Shown: positions 1 through 5,318 of the stretch, piece by piece
Numbering within the stretch: position 1 is the first letter of the stretch
Layout: every line of letters begins with the position of its first letter
Origin: UBA1723 sp018066165
Lineage (GTDB): Bacteria; Bacteroidota; Bacteroidia; Bacteroidales; Paludibacteraceae
Direction of reading: 5' to 3'
Assembly (NCBI GenBank): GCA_018066165.1
Contig: JAGHRX010000139.1
Location: 1 to 7,086, forward strand
Length of the DNA: 7,086 nt
Position numbers and translations under genes: made by a program
Notes under the pieces: model-generated
Databases searched by the model: none
Told to the model about the DNA's origin: nothing
The model's input: the letters and a program-made list of their open reading frames with translations, nothing else

Positions 1-13
1 TCAAACTGCAATG

Positions 14-46
14 CAAATGTATTGTTCTTCTGTCGATTTATGCAAA
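14..46 (-). promoter_or_regulatory. Outward promoter in left repeat arm
   Basis: On the minus strand there is TTTG (complement of 43-46), a 21-base spacer and TACATTTG (complement of 14-21). This fits the Bacteroidota primary-sigma pattern TTTG-N19-21-TAnnTTTG. It reads leftwards out of the window, so its target is not visible. The single mismatch between the two repeat arms, at base 28, falls in the spacer and leaves both boxes intact. Confidence 0.6.
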
Positions 47-62
47 TTCTATCCGACATTTT

Positions 63-123
63 TACCACGCAATTTGACCTATAGAAGCATAGCTTATAAA
101 AATACCACGCAATTTGACCTATA
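63..123 (+). repeat. Two 21-bp direct repeats, left arm
   Basis: Identical 21-bp units lie at 63-83 and 103-123, start to start 40 bp, each with the core CGCAATTTGACC. Between them lies the small palindrome AAGC (85-88), ATA, GCTT (92-95). Paired, same-direction repeats close to an element end resemble binding sites for a transposase, a recombinase or a DNA-binding regulator. The distal unit runs across the presumed start of the headless hipA. Its half site AATTTGACC resembles the hipBA operators. Confidence 0.85.
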
Positions 124-1433
124 CGCCCAAAAAGATTTATCAGCAATTACCATCTTTTCTTGCAGATGCTCTGCCTGATGCTTGGGGCAATCAGCTTTTT
201 GATTTATGGCGTCGACAAAACCACATACCAGAACAGGAAATCTCTCCAATTGAAAAACTTTCTTTTATAGGGAAACGTAGCATGGGAGCTTTAGAATTTG
301 AGCCAGAAACGTCAACCCTAAGCAAAAATGAGAAGATAGATCTAAAGTCCTTAGCAAATCTTGCAGAACGAATTTTCACGGACCGAGACAATACAAGAAT
401 TCTTCCTAAAGAATCTATAACCTTGCAATCGTTACTGACAGTCGGGACATCTGCTGGAGGAAGACAACCCAAAGCTATTATCGCTATGAATAAAGAAAAA
501 AGTGAAATTCGTTCAGGACAAATTGCAGGTTACGATGGATTTGAATATTATCTCCTAAAATTCGGCAATTCTGAGTTTTGTTCTGCCGAACTGGAAATGA
601 CATACTACGATCTGGCTATACAAGCAGGAATTCGAATGATGGAATCTGAATTATATGAAGTAGAAGACAATCGTCATTTTCTTACAAAACGATTCGATAG
701 GAAAGGGAACTCAAAGTTACATACCCAGACTTTGGCAGCTATGGATCCTGATGCCGACAGTTATGAACAACTATTGACAGTATGCAGAAGACTTCATTTA
801 CCCGAGTGTGATTGCGAGGAAGTATACAGAAGAATGGTATTTAATATTCTTGCAAACAATACTGACGACCATAATAAAAACTTTTCATTCATTATGGATG
901 AAAAAGGAGAGTGGAGATTGTCTCCTGCTTATGATATAACCTTTATATTCAACAATAAGGGATATCAACCAGAGAAAGACCACTGTCTGTTCATTCGTGC
1001 AAGACTATCAGGATTTTCAAAAGACGATGTTATACAATTCGCAAAAGACAATGGAATACGTCGCCCCGAGTCCATTATAAGAGACGTGGTAACCGCACTT
1101 TTGAACTTCAAGCAGACTGCTTTGGAATATAAAGTTTCAAACGAATTAATAGGAAGGGTAGAGTCTTGTATTTCATCACATCTCGAAAACTGGGGTGAAA
1201 TACGAAAAACCGAATTCTCAAAATTTATGTATAAGGACAAAGAGGTTACAAACGTCTGGTTAGAACAAGCGTTAAAAGGAAACTTACATCTTTATGCGAT
1301 AATTGATGGACACGAAAAAAAGTACATTATCAGAAAGGGAACAGACTTATATCAAGAAATTATAACAGAAGGTATTTCTTCAATATCCATGGAAAAAAAG
1401 AAAGATCTTGTCTGCCAATTTCTAATTATTTGA
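114..1433 (+). CDS. HipA-family kinase, N-terminally truncated (headless)
   Basis: HipA-family Ser/Thr kinase. HipA toxins phosphorylate cytosolic targets (in E. coli, glutamyl-tRNA synthetase) and cause growth arrest. Visible motifs, counted from the TTG at 114: LADALPD at 16-22, GTSAGG at 111-116 (loop before the ATP site), YYLLK at 145-149, TKRFDR at 191-196, catalytic NTDDHNKN at 249-256 with Asp251, and SPAYD at 270-274 with the metal-binding Asp. Compared with the full hipA at 5312 it lacks about the first 60 residues. Homology begins where the inverted repeat ends (base 127). The frame is closed upstream by TAG at 90-92, and the first in-frame ATG comes only near residue 57, so TTG 114 is a nominal start. 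No promoter or hipB lies in front. Residues ~360-439 extend beyond the usual HipA end; I do not recognise them. The kinase core is uninterrupted. It may be a 5'-truncated pseudogene, a recently cut gene or a short HipT-like kinase. Confidence 0.8.
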   Translation: MTYTPKKIYQQLPSFLADALPDAWGNQLFDLWRRQNHIPEQEISPIEKLSFIGKRSMGALEFEPETSTLSKNEKIDLKSLANLAERIFTDRDNTRILPKESITLQSLLTVGTSAGGRQPKAIIAMNKEKSEIRSGQIAGYDGFEYYLLKFGNSEFCSAELEMTYYDLAIQAGIRMMESELYEVEDNRHFLTKRFDRKGNSKLHTQTLAAMDPDADSYEQLLTVCRRLHLPECDCEEVYRRMVFNILANNTDDHNKNFSFIMDEKGEWRLSPAYDITFIFNNKGYQPEKDHCLFIRARLSGFSKDDVIQFAKDNGIRRPESIIRDVVTALLNFKQTALEYKVSNELIGRVESCISSHLENWGEIRKTEFSKFMYKDKEVTNVWLEQALKGNLHLYAIIDGHEKKYIIRKGTDLYQEIITEGISSISMEKKKDLVCQFLII

Positions 1434-1464
1434 TATTATCTAAAGCACTTACGATTCGTTATTA

Positions 1465-1525
1465 TATTGTTCACGAAATACTCATAACTCTGCCGAACAA
1501 ATGAACAATAGAGTAGGGGAGTATT
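1465..1525. repeat. Interlocked inverted repeats after hipA fragment
   Basis: In the 151-bp gap between the convergent hipA fragment and relaxase gene, TATTGTTCA (1465-1473) pairs with TGAACAATA (1502-1510), and AATACTC (1477-1483) pairs with GAGTATT (1519-1525). The two pairs overlap in an a-b-a'-b' order, as in a pseudoknot. There is no T-run after either arm, so this is not a clear intrinsic terminator, although it sits where one for converging genes would be expected. Confidence 0.45.
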
Positions 1526-1584
1526 CACTTCTAAATATTAAGAAGCAAAATGATGATGGAGATAAAGAAAATTCATTCCACAAT

Positions 1585-3891
1585 TTATATTCCAAATCCT
1601 TTCTTCTTTTTTGAGTTGTCCTTTGTAGTTGAGGAAGTAGTTTCTTTTGACTTATGACCTACGCTCGTCTGAGTTTGCGAGTCGTTTTTAACCTGTGGCT
1701 TCGGACGGTTGTTGTAATAGAATCCAACTGCCTTGTCTTCGCAATACTTTGTATAGTTAAGGAATGAAAGGTCTGTCTCCGCATATTTTGTAAGATGCCT
1801 CAATATGTTGGCGTACTGCTCCTGCTCAACCATACGTCTGATGTCGGTGGCCAAAGTTGGATTATGCTGAGCCATCCAATCACATATATTGATGTATCGC
1901 TCTTTCTGCTTGAAATCAGATTCCATTACACGATAGAACTTCTGCATAGCCTGGTAAAGCAATGTCGCATATCCGTTCTTTGTCCTGTAGATGTCGTTCA
2001 TCGCAAGAAGAGAATCTTTGCGACTCAACAGACTCTCACGCATCTTCTTGTCAGTGACGACAAGTTTTGCGGAAGAATTAGGAGAAGAAATTACAATGTC
2101 ATCGCCCTTAAAGTCAAACAGCATTCCGCTCATGACAATTCTGTTTATAGCCTCGCTGTCTGGATAAGAATCCATCAAGCTGGCGATCTTGTCCTGCATC
2201 ATCTTTGCGTGAACCTTAGTCTTGTCCTCGTCAGATAGGAATCTGAACAGTTTGTCGTTCAAATTAAAGAAATTAAATTTGATATTTTCGATTCCCTTAT
2301 CTGCGACAAGAGTGTAGAAGTCGATTTCACGCTGCGTCAATTTCTTGTCATCGTCATGTCGACGGAAGTTAGAGAACTCAGGGAACGGAATGCCCGTGTT
2401 CTCAACATGGAAGTCTGGTCTGCGAGAATCGTAGAGTCTATCTTCCTCAAAGTTGAATTTGGATGCACGTAGCAAATCTTCGAGTTTATTCGGATCAACG
2501 ACAGAAGCAATTTTCTTGAACTGTGCAACATCCTCATTGAACTGCATTTCCTCCTTCTCGTAGATGGCATCCAACTGTTTGTTTTTGTCTTCAAGGAATT
2601 TCTCTATTGCAAAACGTGTGTTGTACTCGTTTGCATGGTAGAACTCCTGGCAGTAAGAAATGTAAAGGTCAGTTTCATATCGTAAGAAGCGAATAGCGTT
2701 AGATTCAAAATCAAAATGTTCTTTGACACGGCGTTGCAACATTTCTTCTAGTGCCTTTTGAAGACGATTAGTTTCACGAATTTCAGGAGACTCACCAACA
2801 CCTCCTGCGATAAGTCTGCTTTTGAGCTCTTTGGAAAGTTCTCTATCAACTTCGCTTGCTTTATACTGATAGCCTCTCGCATGGTCAACAAAGTTGAATC
2901 CGATTAGTAAACCGTAATCGTTGACAATAGGTTGTGCGTCGATACCATGCGTCTTTACCTGTGCTATGTAATCTCCGTAAGTGATTTTGCCTGCATATTT
3001 CTTCAAAATTTGGTCTGTAGCCCAACGTACATGTTTCTTTGATACGTTAATCTGATTCTTTCTGCGTTCAAGCAAGACCTCGTTCCGTTCGAACTGCTCT
3101 TGCCAAGTGCTGTATGAATACAAGAATTTGCTACCTGCGATAGCCTTTCCTTTTTGTTTGCCATTCTCATCTACCGAATAGAAAGATACTCCTTTGTAGA
3201 GGTTGTTCACTTCAGATTTGATTCCAAACGACGCAAGTATTCTATTAAGTTCGTCAAAATTTGTGAATTCATATTCATTTCTTACCTTACGAAGGACTCT
3301 CTGAATGTTGTTTTTGTAGTCGGAATTTGAAACATCATTTTGATGGAAAGATGTTTTGTCAACGAAGTGTATTGCATTTGAAACATTCTGTTTTACCTGT
3401 TCTTTGTAATTAATGCTTTTATTAGGAGAAGAAAGATGATATTTCAATTCCAAATTCTTGCGGATTTCGCTTGTTTTTCTGTATTGGAAACTGTCGTCAA
3501 TGCACTTTTTCCCTTTTTTATCTATGTCTACAGAAACAATATGAACATGGATATGATCGGTGTCCTGGTGTTTCACCACAAAATAAGGTTGCTTTTCATA
3601 GCCCAATTCCTTCATGTAGTCGTCGGACAACTGCTTCAAAGTTGCGTCGGACAAGTCTTTTTCTTCGGGGGAGATCACTCCGTGGAACACGTATTTCTCG
3701 ACTTTTGTCTTGAATCCTTTCAACGGAGTTGCGATATTTTTCATCATTCTCTCTAATAGAGAAAGATTATTCAAATCATCAATAGGAAGATTATGGGCAG
3801 AAAGCACAGAGGCACATTCGTTTTTCACCTTTTGCGTGTTGTAACGAATGGCTGCCTTTAAATCGGATCCTTTGATAACTTTGATGATCAT
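1585..3891 (-). CDS. MOBP-type relaxase, Bacteroides mobilizable element
   Basis: A 768-residue conjugative relaxase of the Relaxase/Mobilisation nuclease family (PF03432). It nicks oriT, forms a phosphotyrosine bond and pilots the strand through a transfer apparatus supplied by a helper element. The likely catalytic tyrosine is Tyr17 in AIRYNTQK. Motif III is HQDTDHIHVHI at 108-118, giving the metal-binding histidine cluster His108, His113, His115 and His117. The region around residues 65-100 (HGVISPEEKDLSD) matches the usual motif II position. The middle and C-terminal parts are long and charged, without a domain I recognise. The tail from about 735 is rich in Ser, Thr and Lys. The gene starts 3 bp after the stop of the mobC-like gene, with GAGGAG (complement of 3901-3906) 9 bases before ATG, so the two form an operon. 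The length fits large Bacteroidota Mob proteins. Family assignment is firm; exact subfamily is not. Confidence 0.93.
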   Translation of the reverse strand: MIIKVIKGSDLKAAIRYNTQKVKNECASVLSAHNLPIDDLNNLSLLERMMKNIATPLKGFKTKVEKYVFHGVISPEEKDLSDATLKQLSDDYMKELGYEKQPYFVVKHQDTDHIHVHIVSVDIDKKGKKCIDDSFQYRKTSEIRKNLELKYHLSSPNKSINYKEQVKQNVSNAIHFVDKTSFHQNDVSNSDYKNNIQRVLRKVRNEYEFTNFDELNRILASFGIKSEVNNLYKGVSFYSVDENGKQKGKAIAGSKFLYSYSTWQEQFERNEVLLERRKNQINVSKKHVRWATDQILKKYAGKITYGDYIAQVKTHGIDAQPIVNDYGLLIGFNFVDHARGYQYKASEVDRELSKELKSRLIAGGVGESPEIRETNRLQKALEEMLQRRVKEHFDFESNAIRFLRYETDLYISYCQEFYHANEYNTRFAIEKFLEDKNKQLDAIYEKEEMQFNEDVAQFKKIASVVDPNKLEDLLRASKFNFEEDRLYDSRRPDFHVENTGIPFPEFSNFRRHDDDKKLTQREIDFYTLVADKGIENIKFNFFNLNDKLFRFLSDEDKTKVHAKMMQDKIASLMDSYPDSEAINRIVMSGMLFDFKGDDIVISSPNSSAKLVVTDKKMRESLLSRKDSLLAMNDIYRTKNGYATLLYQAMQKFYRVMESDFKQKERYINICDWMAQHNPTLATDIRRMVEQEQYANILRHLTKYAETDLSFLNYTKYCEDKAVGFYYNNRPKPQVKNDSQTQTSVGHKSKETTSSTTKDNSKKKKGFGI

Positions 3892-3894
3892 ATC

Positions 3895-4305
3895 TTAATT
3901 CTCCTCTTGATAGACTTTGTTAAGATACTTGATATATGACTTTTGAATAGCTTTAGTTTTAGCATCCAACTCTTTTTGTAAGTCTATTATTTTAGGCATA
4001 TATTCCAACATTTTTGTTACATTGTATCCAAGAACTGAGTCTTTTTGACTTTCATTTAGATGTCTCGCCATCTGGTTAACATTTACGGCAATTCCTTCAA
4101 TCTGTTTTTTGAATGAGATCAATTCATTAAGAATATCATCCGCACCAAAAACCGGCAATTGCACAATCTTAGTATTGTGAAACAGATGACAAATATACTC
4201 AGACTTTGTTCTGAAATTTGATTTTTCAAAACAAGCTAAAAAATCCTTATACTGTTCTTCTGACAACCTTACATTAATACGATTGTTCTTTTGTGAACCT
4301 TGCAT
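3895..4305 (-). CDS. mobC: MobC-like relaxosome accessory protein
   Basis: A 136-residue protein resembling plasmid mobilization proteins of the MobC type (PF05713). Residues ~8-45 (NRINVRLSEEQYKDF onward) look like a ribbon-helix-helix DNA-binding fold. Residues ~66-84 (KKQIEGIAVNVNQMARHLN) match the conserved MobC stretch with the NxNQxARxLN pattern. The rest is helical. Such proteins bind oriT, help the relaxase open the DNA and often repress the mob promoter. It is the first gene of a two-gene operon with the relaxase. A matching promoter lies about 190 bases upstream (4495-4526), leaving a long leader with several dyads. The start has a purine-rich AAAGAG a few bases upstream. The family call is good; the symbol is by analogy. 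Confidence 0.85.
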   Translation of the reverse strand: MQGSQKNNRINVRLSEEQYKDFLACFEKSNFRTKSEYICHLFHNTKIVQLPVFGADDILNELISFKKQIEGIAVNVNQMARHLNESQKDSVLGYNVTKMLEYMPKIIDLQKELDAKTKAIQKSYIKYLNKVYQEEN

Positions 4306-4341
4306 AAAACTCTTTTTATCAAATGAAAAATTGTAATAAAT

Positions 4342-4356
4342 CGCCTTAAGACGGCG
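4342..4356. repeat. Short GC-rich hairpin near mobC start
   Basis: CGCC (4342-4345) and GGCG (4353-4356) pair around a 7-base loop. In the mob transcript this hairpin would sit about 40 bases before the mobC start codon. It could affect translation or be part of the relaxosome binding site. It is short, so chance is possible. Confidence 0.35.
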
Positions 4357-4389
4357 TCAAAAAAAATGCGACTTGGGAGCATTTCAAAC

Positions 4390-4431
4390 CCCAAAATCCA
4401 AGAATTTTGAAGTCTAATTTTGGATTTTGGG
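4390..4431. repeat. 12-bp perfect inverted repeat upstream of mobC
   Basis: CCCAAAATCCAA (4390-4401) and TTGGATTTTGGG (4420-4431) are perfect reverse complements with an 18-base spacer. This is the strongest dyad on the mob side of the region. It would form a hairpin in single-stranded DNA or in the mob leader RNA. It may be the relaxosome recognition repeat of oriT or an operator for the MobC-like protein. Confidence 0.75.
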
Positions 4432-4434
4432 AGA

Positions 4435-4467
4435 GTGTTTTGAAAATGATTTTGTGCACCAAAACAC
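4435..4467. repeat. 8-bp inverted repeat upstream of mobC
   Basis: GTGTTTTG (4435-4442) and CAAAACAC (4460-4467) are perfect reverse complements, with a 17-base spacer that contains the palindrome GTGCAC. It follows the 4390-4431 dyad after only 3 bases, so the two form a tandem pair of stems in the mob leader or oriT. Confidence 0.6.
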
Positions 4468-4477
4468 ACATCTTGCT

Positions 4478-4494
4478 CACGCATCTTTTGCGTG
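4478..4494. repeat. Compact hairpin at predicted mob transcript start
   Basis: CACGCA (4478-4483), a 5-base loop and TGCGTG (4489-4494) form a compact dyad directly downstream of the predicted mob -7 box. It would include or touch the 5' end of the mob transcript. It could be an operator or a 5' protective stem. Confidence 0.5.
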
Positions 4495-4526
4495 CGAAGG
4501 TAGTGAAAATTTTTGGATTTATCAAA
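4495..4526 (-). promoter_or_regulatory. Predicted promoter of the mob operon
   Basis: On the minus strand, TTTG (complement of 4523-4526), a 20-base spacer and TACCTTCG (complement of 4495-4502) match the Bacteroidota promoter with one departure, TTCG for TTTG, in the -7 box. Transcription would start near 4488 and leave a leader of about 180 bases before mobC. No other minus-strand site in the region fits as well. Confidence 0.6.
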
Positions 4527-4548
4527 CTCTTTTTTCTGATAAAAAGAG
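4527..4548. repeat. AT-rich hairpin beside mob promoter
   Basis: CTCTTTTT (4527-4534) and AAAAAGAG (4541-4548) pair perfectly around a 6-base loop. It abuts the -33 element of the mob promoter, where a repressor or relaxosome protein could bind. Confidence 0.45.
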
Positions 4549-4615
4549 CAAAAATTTGAAACTCTAAAACCTATTGGTTTGGCTTTGGAAAATTGCAGTT
4601 TTCTCTGGAATTTTT

Positions 4616-4633
4616 CGCCACATTTTTTTGGCG
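4616..4633. repeat. Short hairpin in the mob-hip intergenic region
   Basis: CGCCA (4616-4620) and TGGCG (4629-4633) pair around an 8-base T-rich loop. It marks the left edge of a more G-rich block (about 4634-4840) that is unlike the AT-rich DNA on both sides. Confidence 0.35.
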
Positions 4634-4681
4634 TAAGATTGTTCTGGACAAAACGGAATCCGTGAGGATCAGCATTGTCTG

Positions 4682-4780
4682 ATGAAGAGAATGAAAGAAT
4701 TCAAAGAATATACTTATTCCAAGTGGATTTGGAGGAACGGAGGTTTAGACCTCGAATTGGGCCGTTTTCAGGCGGAATAA
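4682..4780 (+). CDS. Possible 32-residue peptide ORF
   Basis: An ATG at 4682 opens a 32-codon frame ending with TAA at 4778-4780 (begins MKRMKEFKEY, ends GRFQAE). The frame is open upstream to a TAA at 4634-4636. Amino-acid composition is plausible for a soluble peptide, and the block is richer in G than its surroundings, but I see no promoter, no clear ribosome site and no family. It could equally be a structured DNA or RNA element, or the remnant of a longer gene. Confidence 0.2.
   Translation: MKRMKEFKEYTYSKWIWRNGGLDLELGRFQAE
4740..4753. repeat. Hairpin GAGGT-TTAG-ACCTC
   Basis: GAGGT (4740-4744), the loop TTAG and ACCTC (4749-4753) form a compact stem-loop within the G-rich block of the intergenic region. 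Together with the stems at 4796-4833 and 4841-4879 it suggests a folded single-stranded DNA or RNA. Confidence 0.45.
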
Positions 4781-4795
4781 GACACTTTTCTTCAT

Positions 4796-4833
4796 CCGAG
4801 GTGATTTCCTTGTCTAAGGGACGAAAGTCTCGG
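4796..4833 (+). other. Possible multi-branched structure
   Basis: CCGAG (4796-4800) pairs with CTCGG (4829-4833). Inside, CCTT-GTCT-AAGG (4808-4819) and GAC-GAAA-GTC (4820-4829) can form two hairpins, the second with a GNRA tetraloop. The closing stem and the GAC/GTC stem compete for base 4829. This resembles a three-way junction of a structured RNA, or a folded oriT. No known RNA family is recognised. Confidence 0.35.
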
Positions 4834-4840
4834 CAAACAC

Positions 4841-4879
4841 GATGAGAAATCAAAATTATGGTGTAAAAAATTTCTCATC
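4841..4879. repeat. 10-bp perfect inverted repeat upstream of hipB
   Basis: GATGAGAAAT (4841-4850) and ATTTCTCATC (4870-4879) are perfect reverse complements with a 19-base spacer. No T-run follows, so it is a poor intrinsic terminator. It separates the structured block from the hipBA promoter and is a candidate oriT dyad or protein-binding site. Confidence 0.7.
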
Positions 4880-4913
4880 TCCTTCTTATCTTTACATAAT
4901 ATTCAATATAAAA

Positions 4914-4927
4914 TGTCAAATTTGACA
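4914..4927. promoter_or_regulatory. HipB operator candidate O1
   Basis: TGTCAAATTTGACA is a perfect 14-bp palindrome in front of hipB. It overlaps the expected -33 region of the hipBA promoter. HipB proteins are homodimeric HTH regulators that repress their own operon through palindromes, so this is the best operator candidate. Confidence 0.65.
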
Positions 4928-4936
4928 AATATTTAC

Positions 4937-4944
4937 TATTTTTG
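4937..4944 (+). promoter_or_regulatory. -7 box of hipBA promoter
   Basis: TATTTTTG fits the Bacteroidota -7 consensus TAnnTTTG exactly. Transcription would start near 4951. No good TTTG is found 19-21 bases upstream; that place is taken by operator O1. The two operator-like palindromes flank this box, which suggests repression by blocking RNA polymerase. Confidence 0.5.
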
Positions 4945-4954
4945 CCGTGTAAAA

Positions 4955-4968
4955 TATCAATTTTGACC
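4955..4968. promoter_or_regulatory. HipB operator candidate O2 (imperfect)
   Basis: TATCAATTTTGACC matches O1 at 11 of 14 positions and lies 41 bp downstream, about four helical turns, so both would face the same side of the helix. It covers the predicted transcript start and ends 2 bases before the first hipB ATG. Confidence 0.45.
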
Positions 4969-4970
4969 TT

Positions 4971-5318
4971 ATGTATAATATTTACATGCTCTCAGATACA
5001 GATATTACGAACAAAATATCAGCAAGGCTTAAAGAACTTAGACTGAAACAAAATATTTCACGTCAGGATCTATCGATAAGCTCTGGTGTATCTATGTCTT
5101 CAATTGTACGTATGGAAGAGGGTGAGATAAAATCTTTTGAATCTTTCATACGCATTCTAAGAACATTAGGAAAAATAGACATTCTCCTTCCTCTTGTGGA
5201 GGAGGAGGAAATCAGTCCAAACGAATATTTTAAGATGATGCAGTCGACGCAGAAGAAAACTCGTAAACGTGCATCAAAAAGTAAATTAGCAACAAAACAA
5301 GAGGAGTTGGAATGGTAG
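4971..5318 (+). CDS. hipB: HipB-like XRE-family antitoxin
   Basis: A 115-residue DNA-binding protein. A Cro/C1-type helix-turn-helix spans about residues 15-70 (ARLKELRLKQNISRQDLSIS is helix 1 and 2; SMSSIVRMEEGE is the recognition part). HipB neutralises the HipA kinase and represses the operon. The C-terminal tail, from about residue 90, is rich in Lys and Arg and probably flexible. The ATG at 4971 gives the longest form. A second in-frame ATG at 4986 (MLSDTD) would leave room for a leader after O2 and may be the true start; neither has a clear ribosome site. The stop overlaps hipA by 7 bp, typical of coupled toxin-antitoxin translation. Confidence 0.88.
   Translation: MYNIYMLSDTDITNKISARLKELRLKQNISRQDLSISSGVSMSSIVRMEEGEIKSFESFIRILRTLGKIDILLPLVEEEEISPNEYFKMMQSTQKKTRKRASKSKLATKQEELEW
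5301..5306 (+). promoter_or_regulatory. Ribosome binding site of hipA
   Basis: GAGGAG lies 5 bases before the ATG at 5312, inside the end of hipB. It is one of the few clear Shine-Dalgarno sites in the window and supports the overlapping start of hipA. Confidence 0.65.

Larger units (their letters stand above)
1..127 (+). repeat. Left arm of long inverted repeat
   Basis: These bases are the reverse complement of 6761-6887 with one mismatch (28 against 6860) and no gaps. Position x on the right pairs with 6888-x on the left. The inner edge is sharp: base 128 no longer matches. The outer edge coincides with the first base of the window, so the repeat may continue further left. The arm holds two direct copies of a 21-bp repeat, a short AAGC-ATA-GCTT palindrome between them and an outward-facing promoter. 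No recombinase or transposase lies in the window. The repeat could be the edge of two inverted copies of a larger element, or a recombination site for segment inversion. Confidence 0.95.
4306..4970. other. Long intergenic region, probable oriT and control region
   Basis: A 665-bp non-coding region lies between the divergent mob and hip operons. It holds at least seven dyads, two promoter-like sites and two operator-like sites, listed separately. In MOBP mobilizable elements the transfer origin normally lies directly upstream of the mob operon, so oriT is expected here. I cannot name the nic site from the sequence. Candidate dyads near it are 4390-4431, 4435-4467 and 4478-4494 on the mob side and 4841-4879 on the hip side. 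Confidence 0.6.

Noticed and set aside
114..1433. Natural split HipS/HipT-type kinase
   Set aside because: In HipBST systems the head is a separate gene and the break falls at a domain boundary. Here the break is inside the N-terminal subdomain and coincides with the repeat edge, so truncation is the simpler reading, although not excluded.
1501..1614. 37-codon plus-strand frame (MNNRVGEYSLLNIKK at its start) after the hipA fragment
   Set aside because: It overlaps the end of the relaxase gene antisense and has no ribosome site. A frameshifted tail of the hipA fragment was considered, but the frames are separated by stops and there is no homology to support it.
1795..2238. 147-codon plus-strand frame and other frames inside the relaxase gene
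   Set aside because: They lie antisense to a well-supported relaxase and have no recognisable domains.
4679..4694. Hammerhead-ribozyme-like core CTGATGA ... GAAA
   Set aside because: The segment between the two core motifs is only 7 bases and cannot form a proper stem II, and no matching stems I and III are visible. Probably chance.
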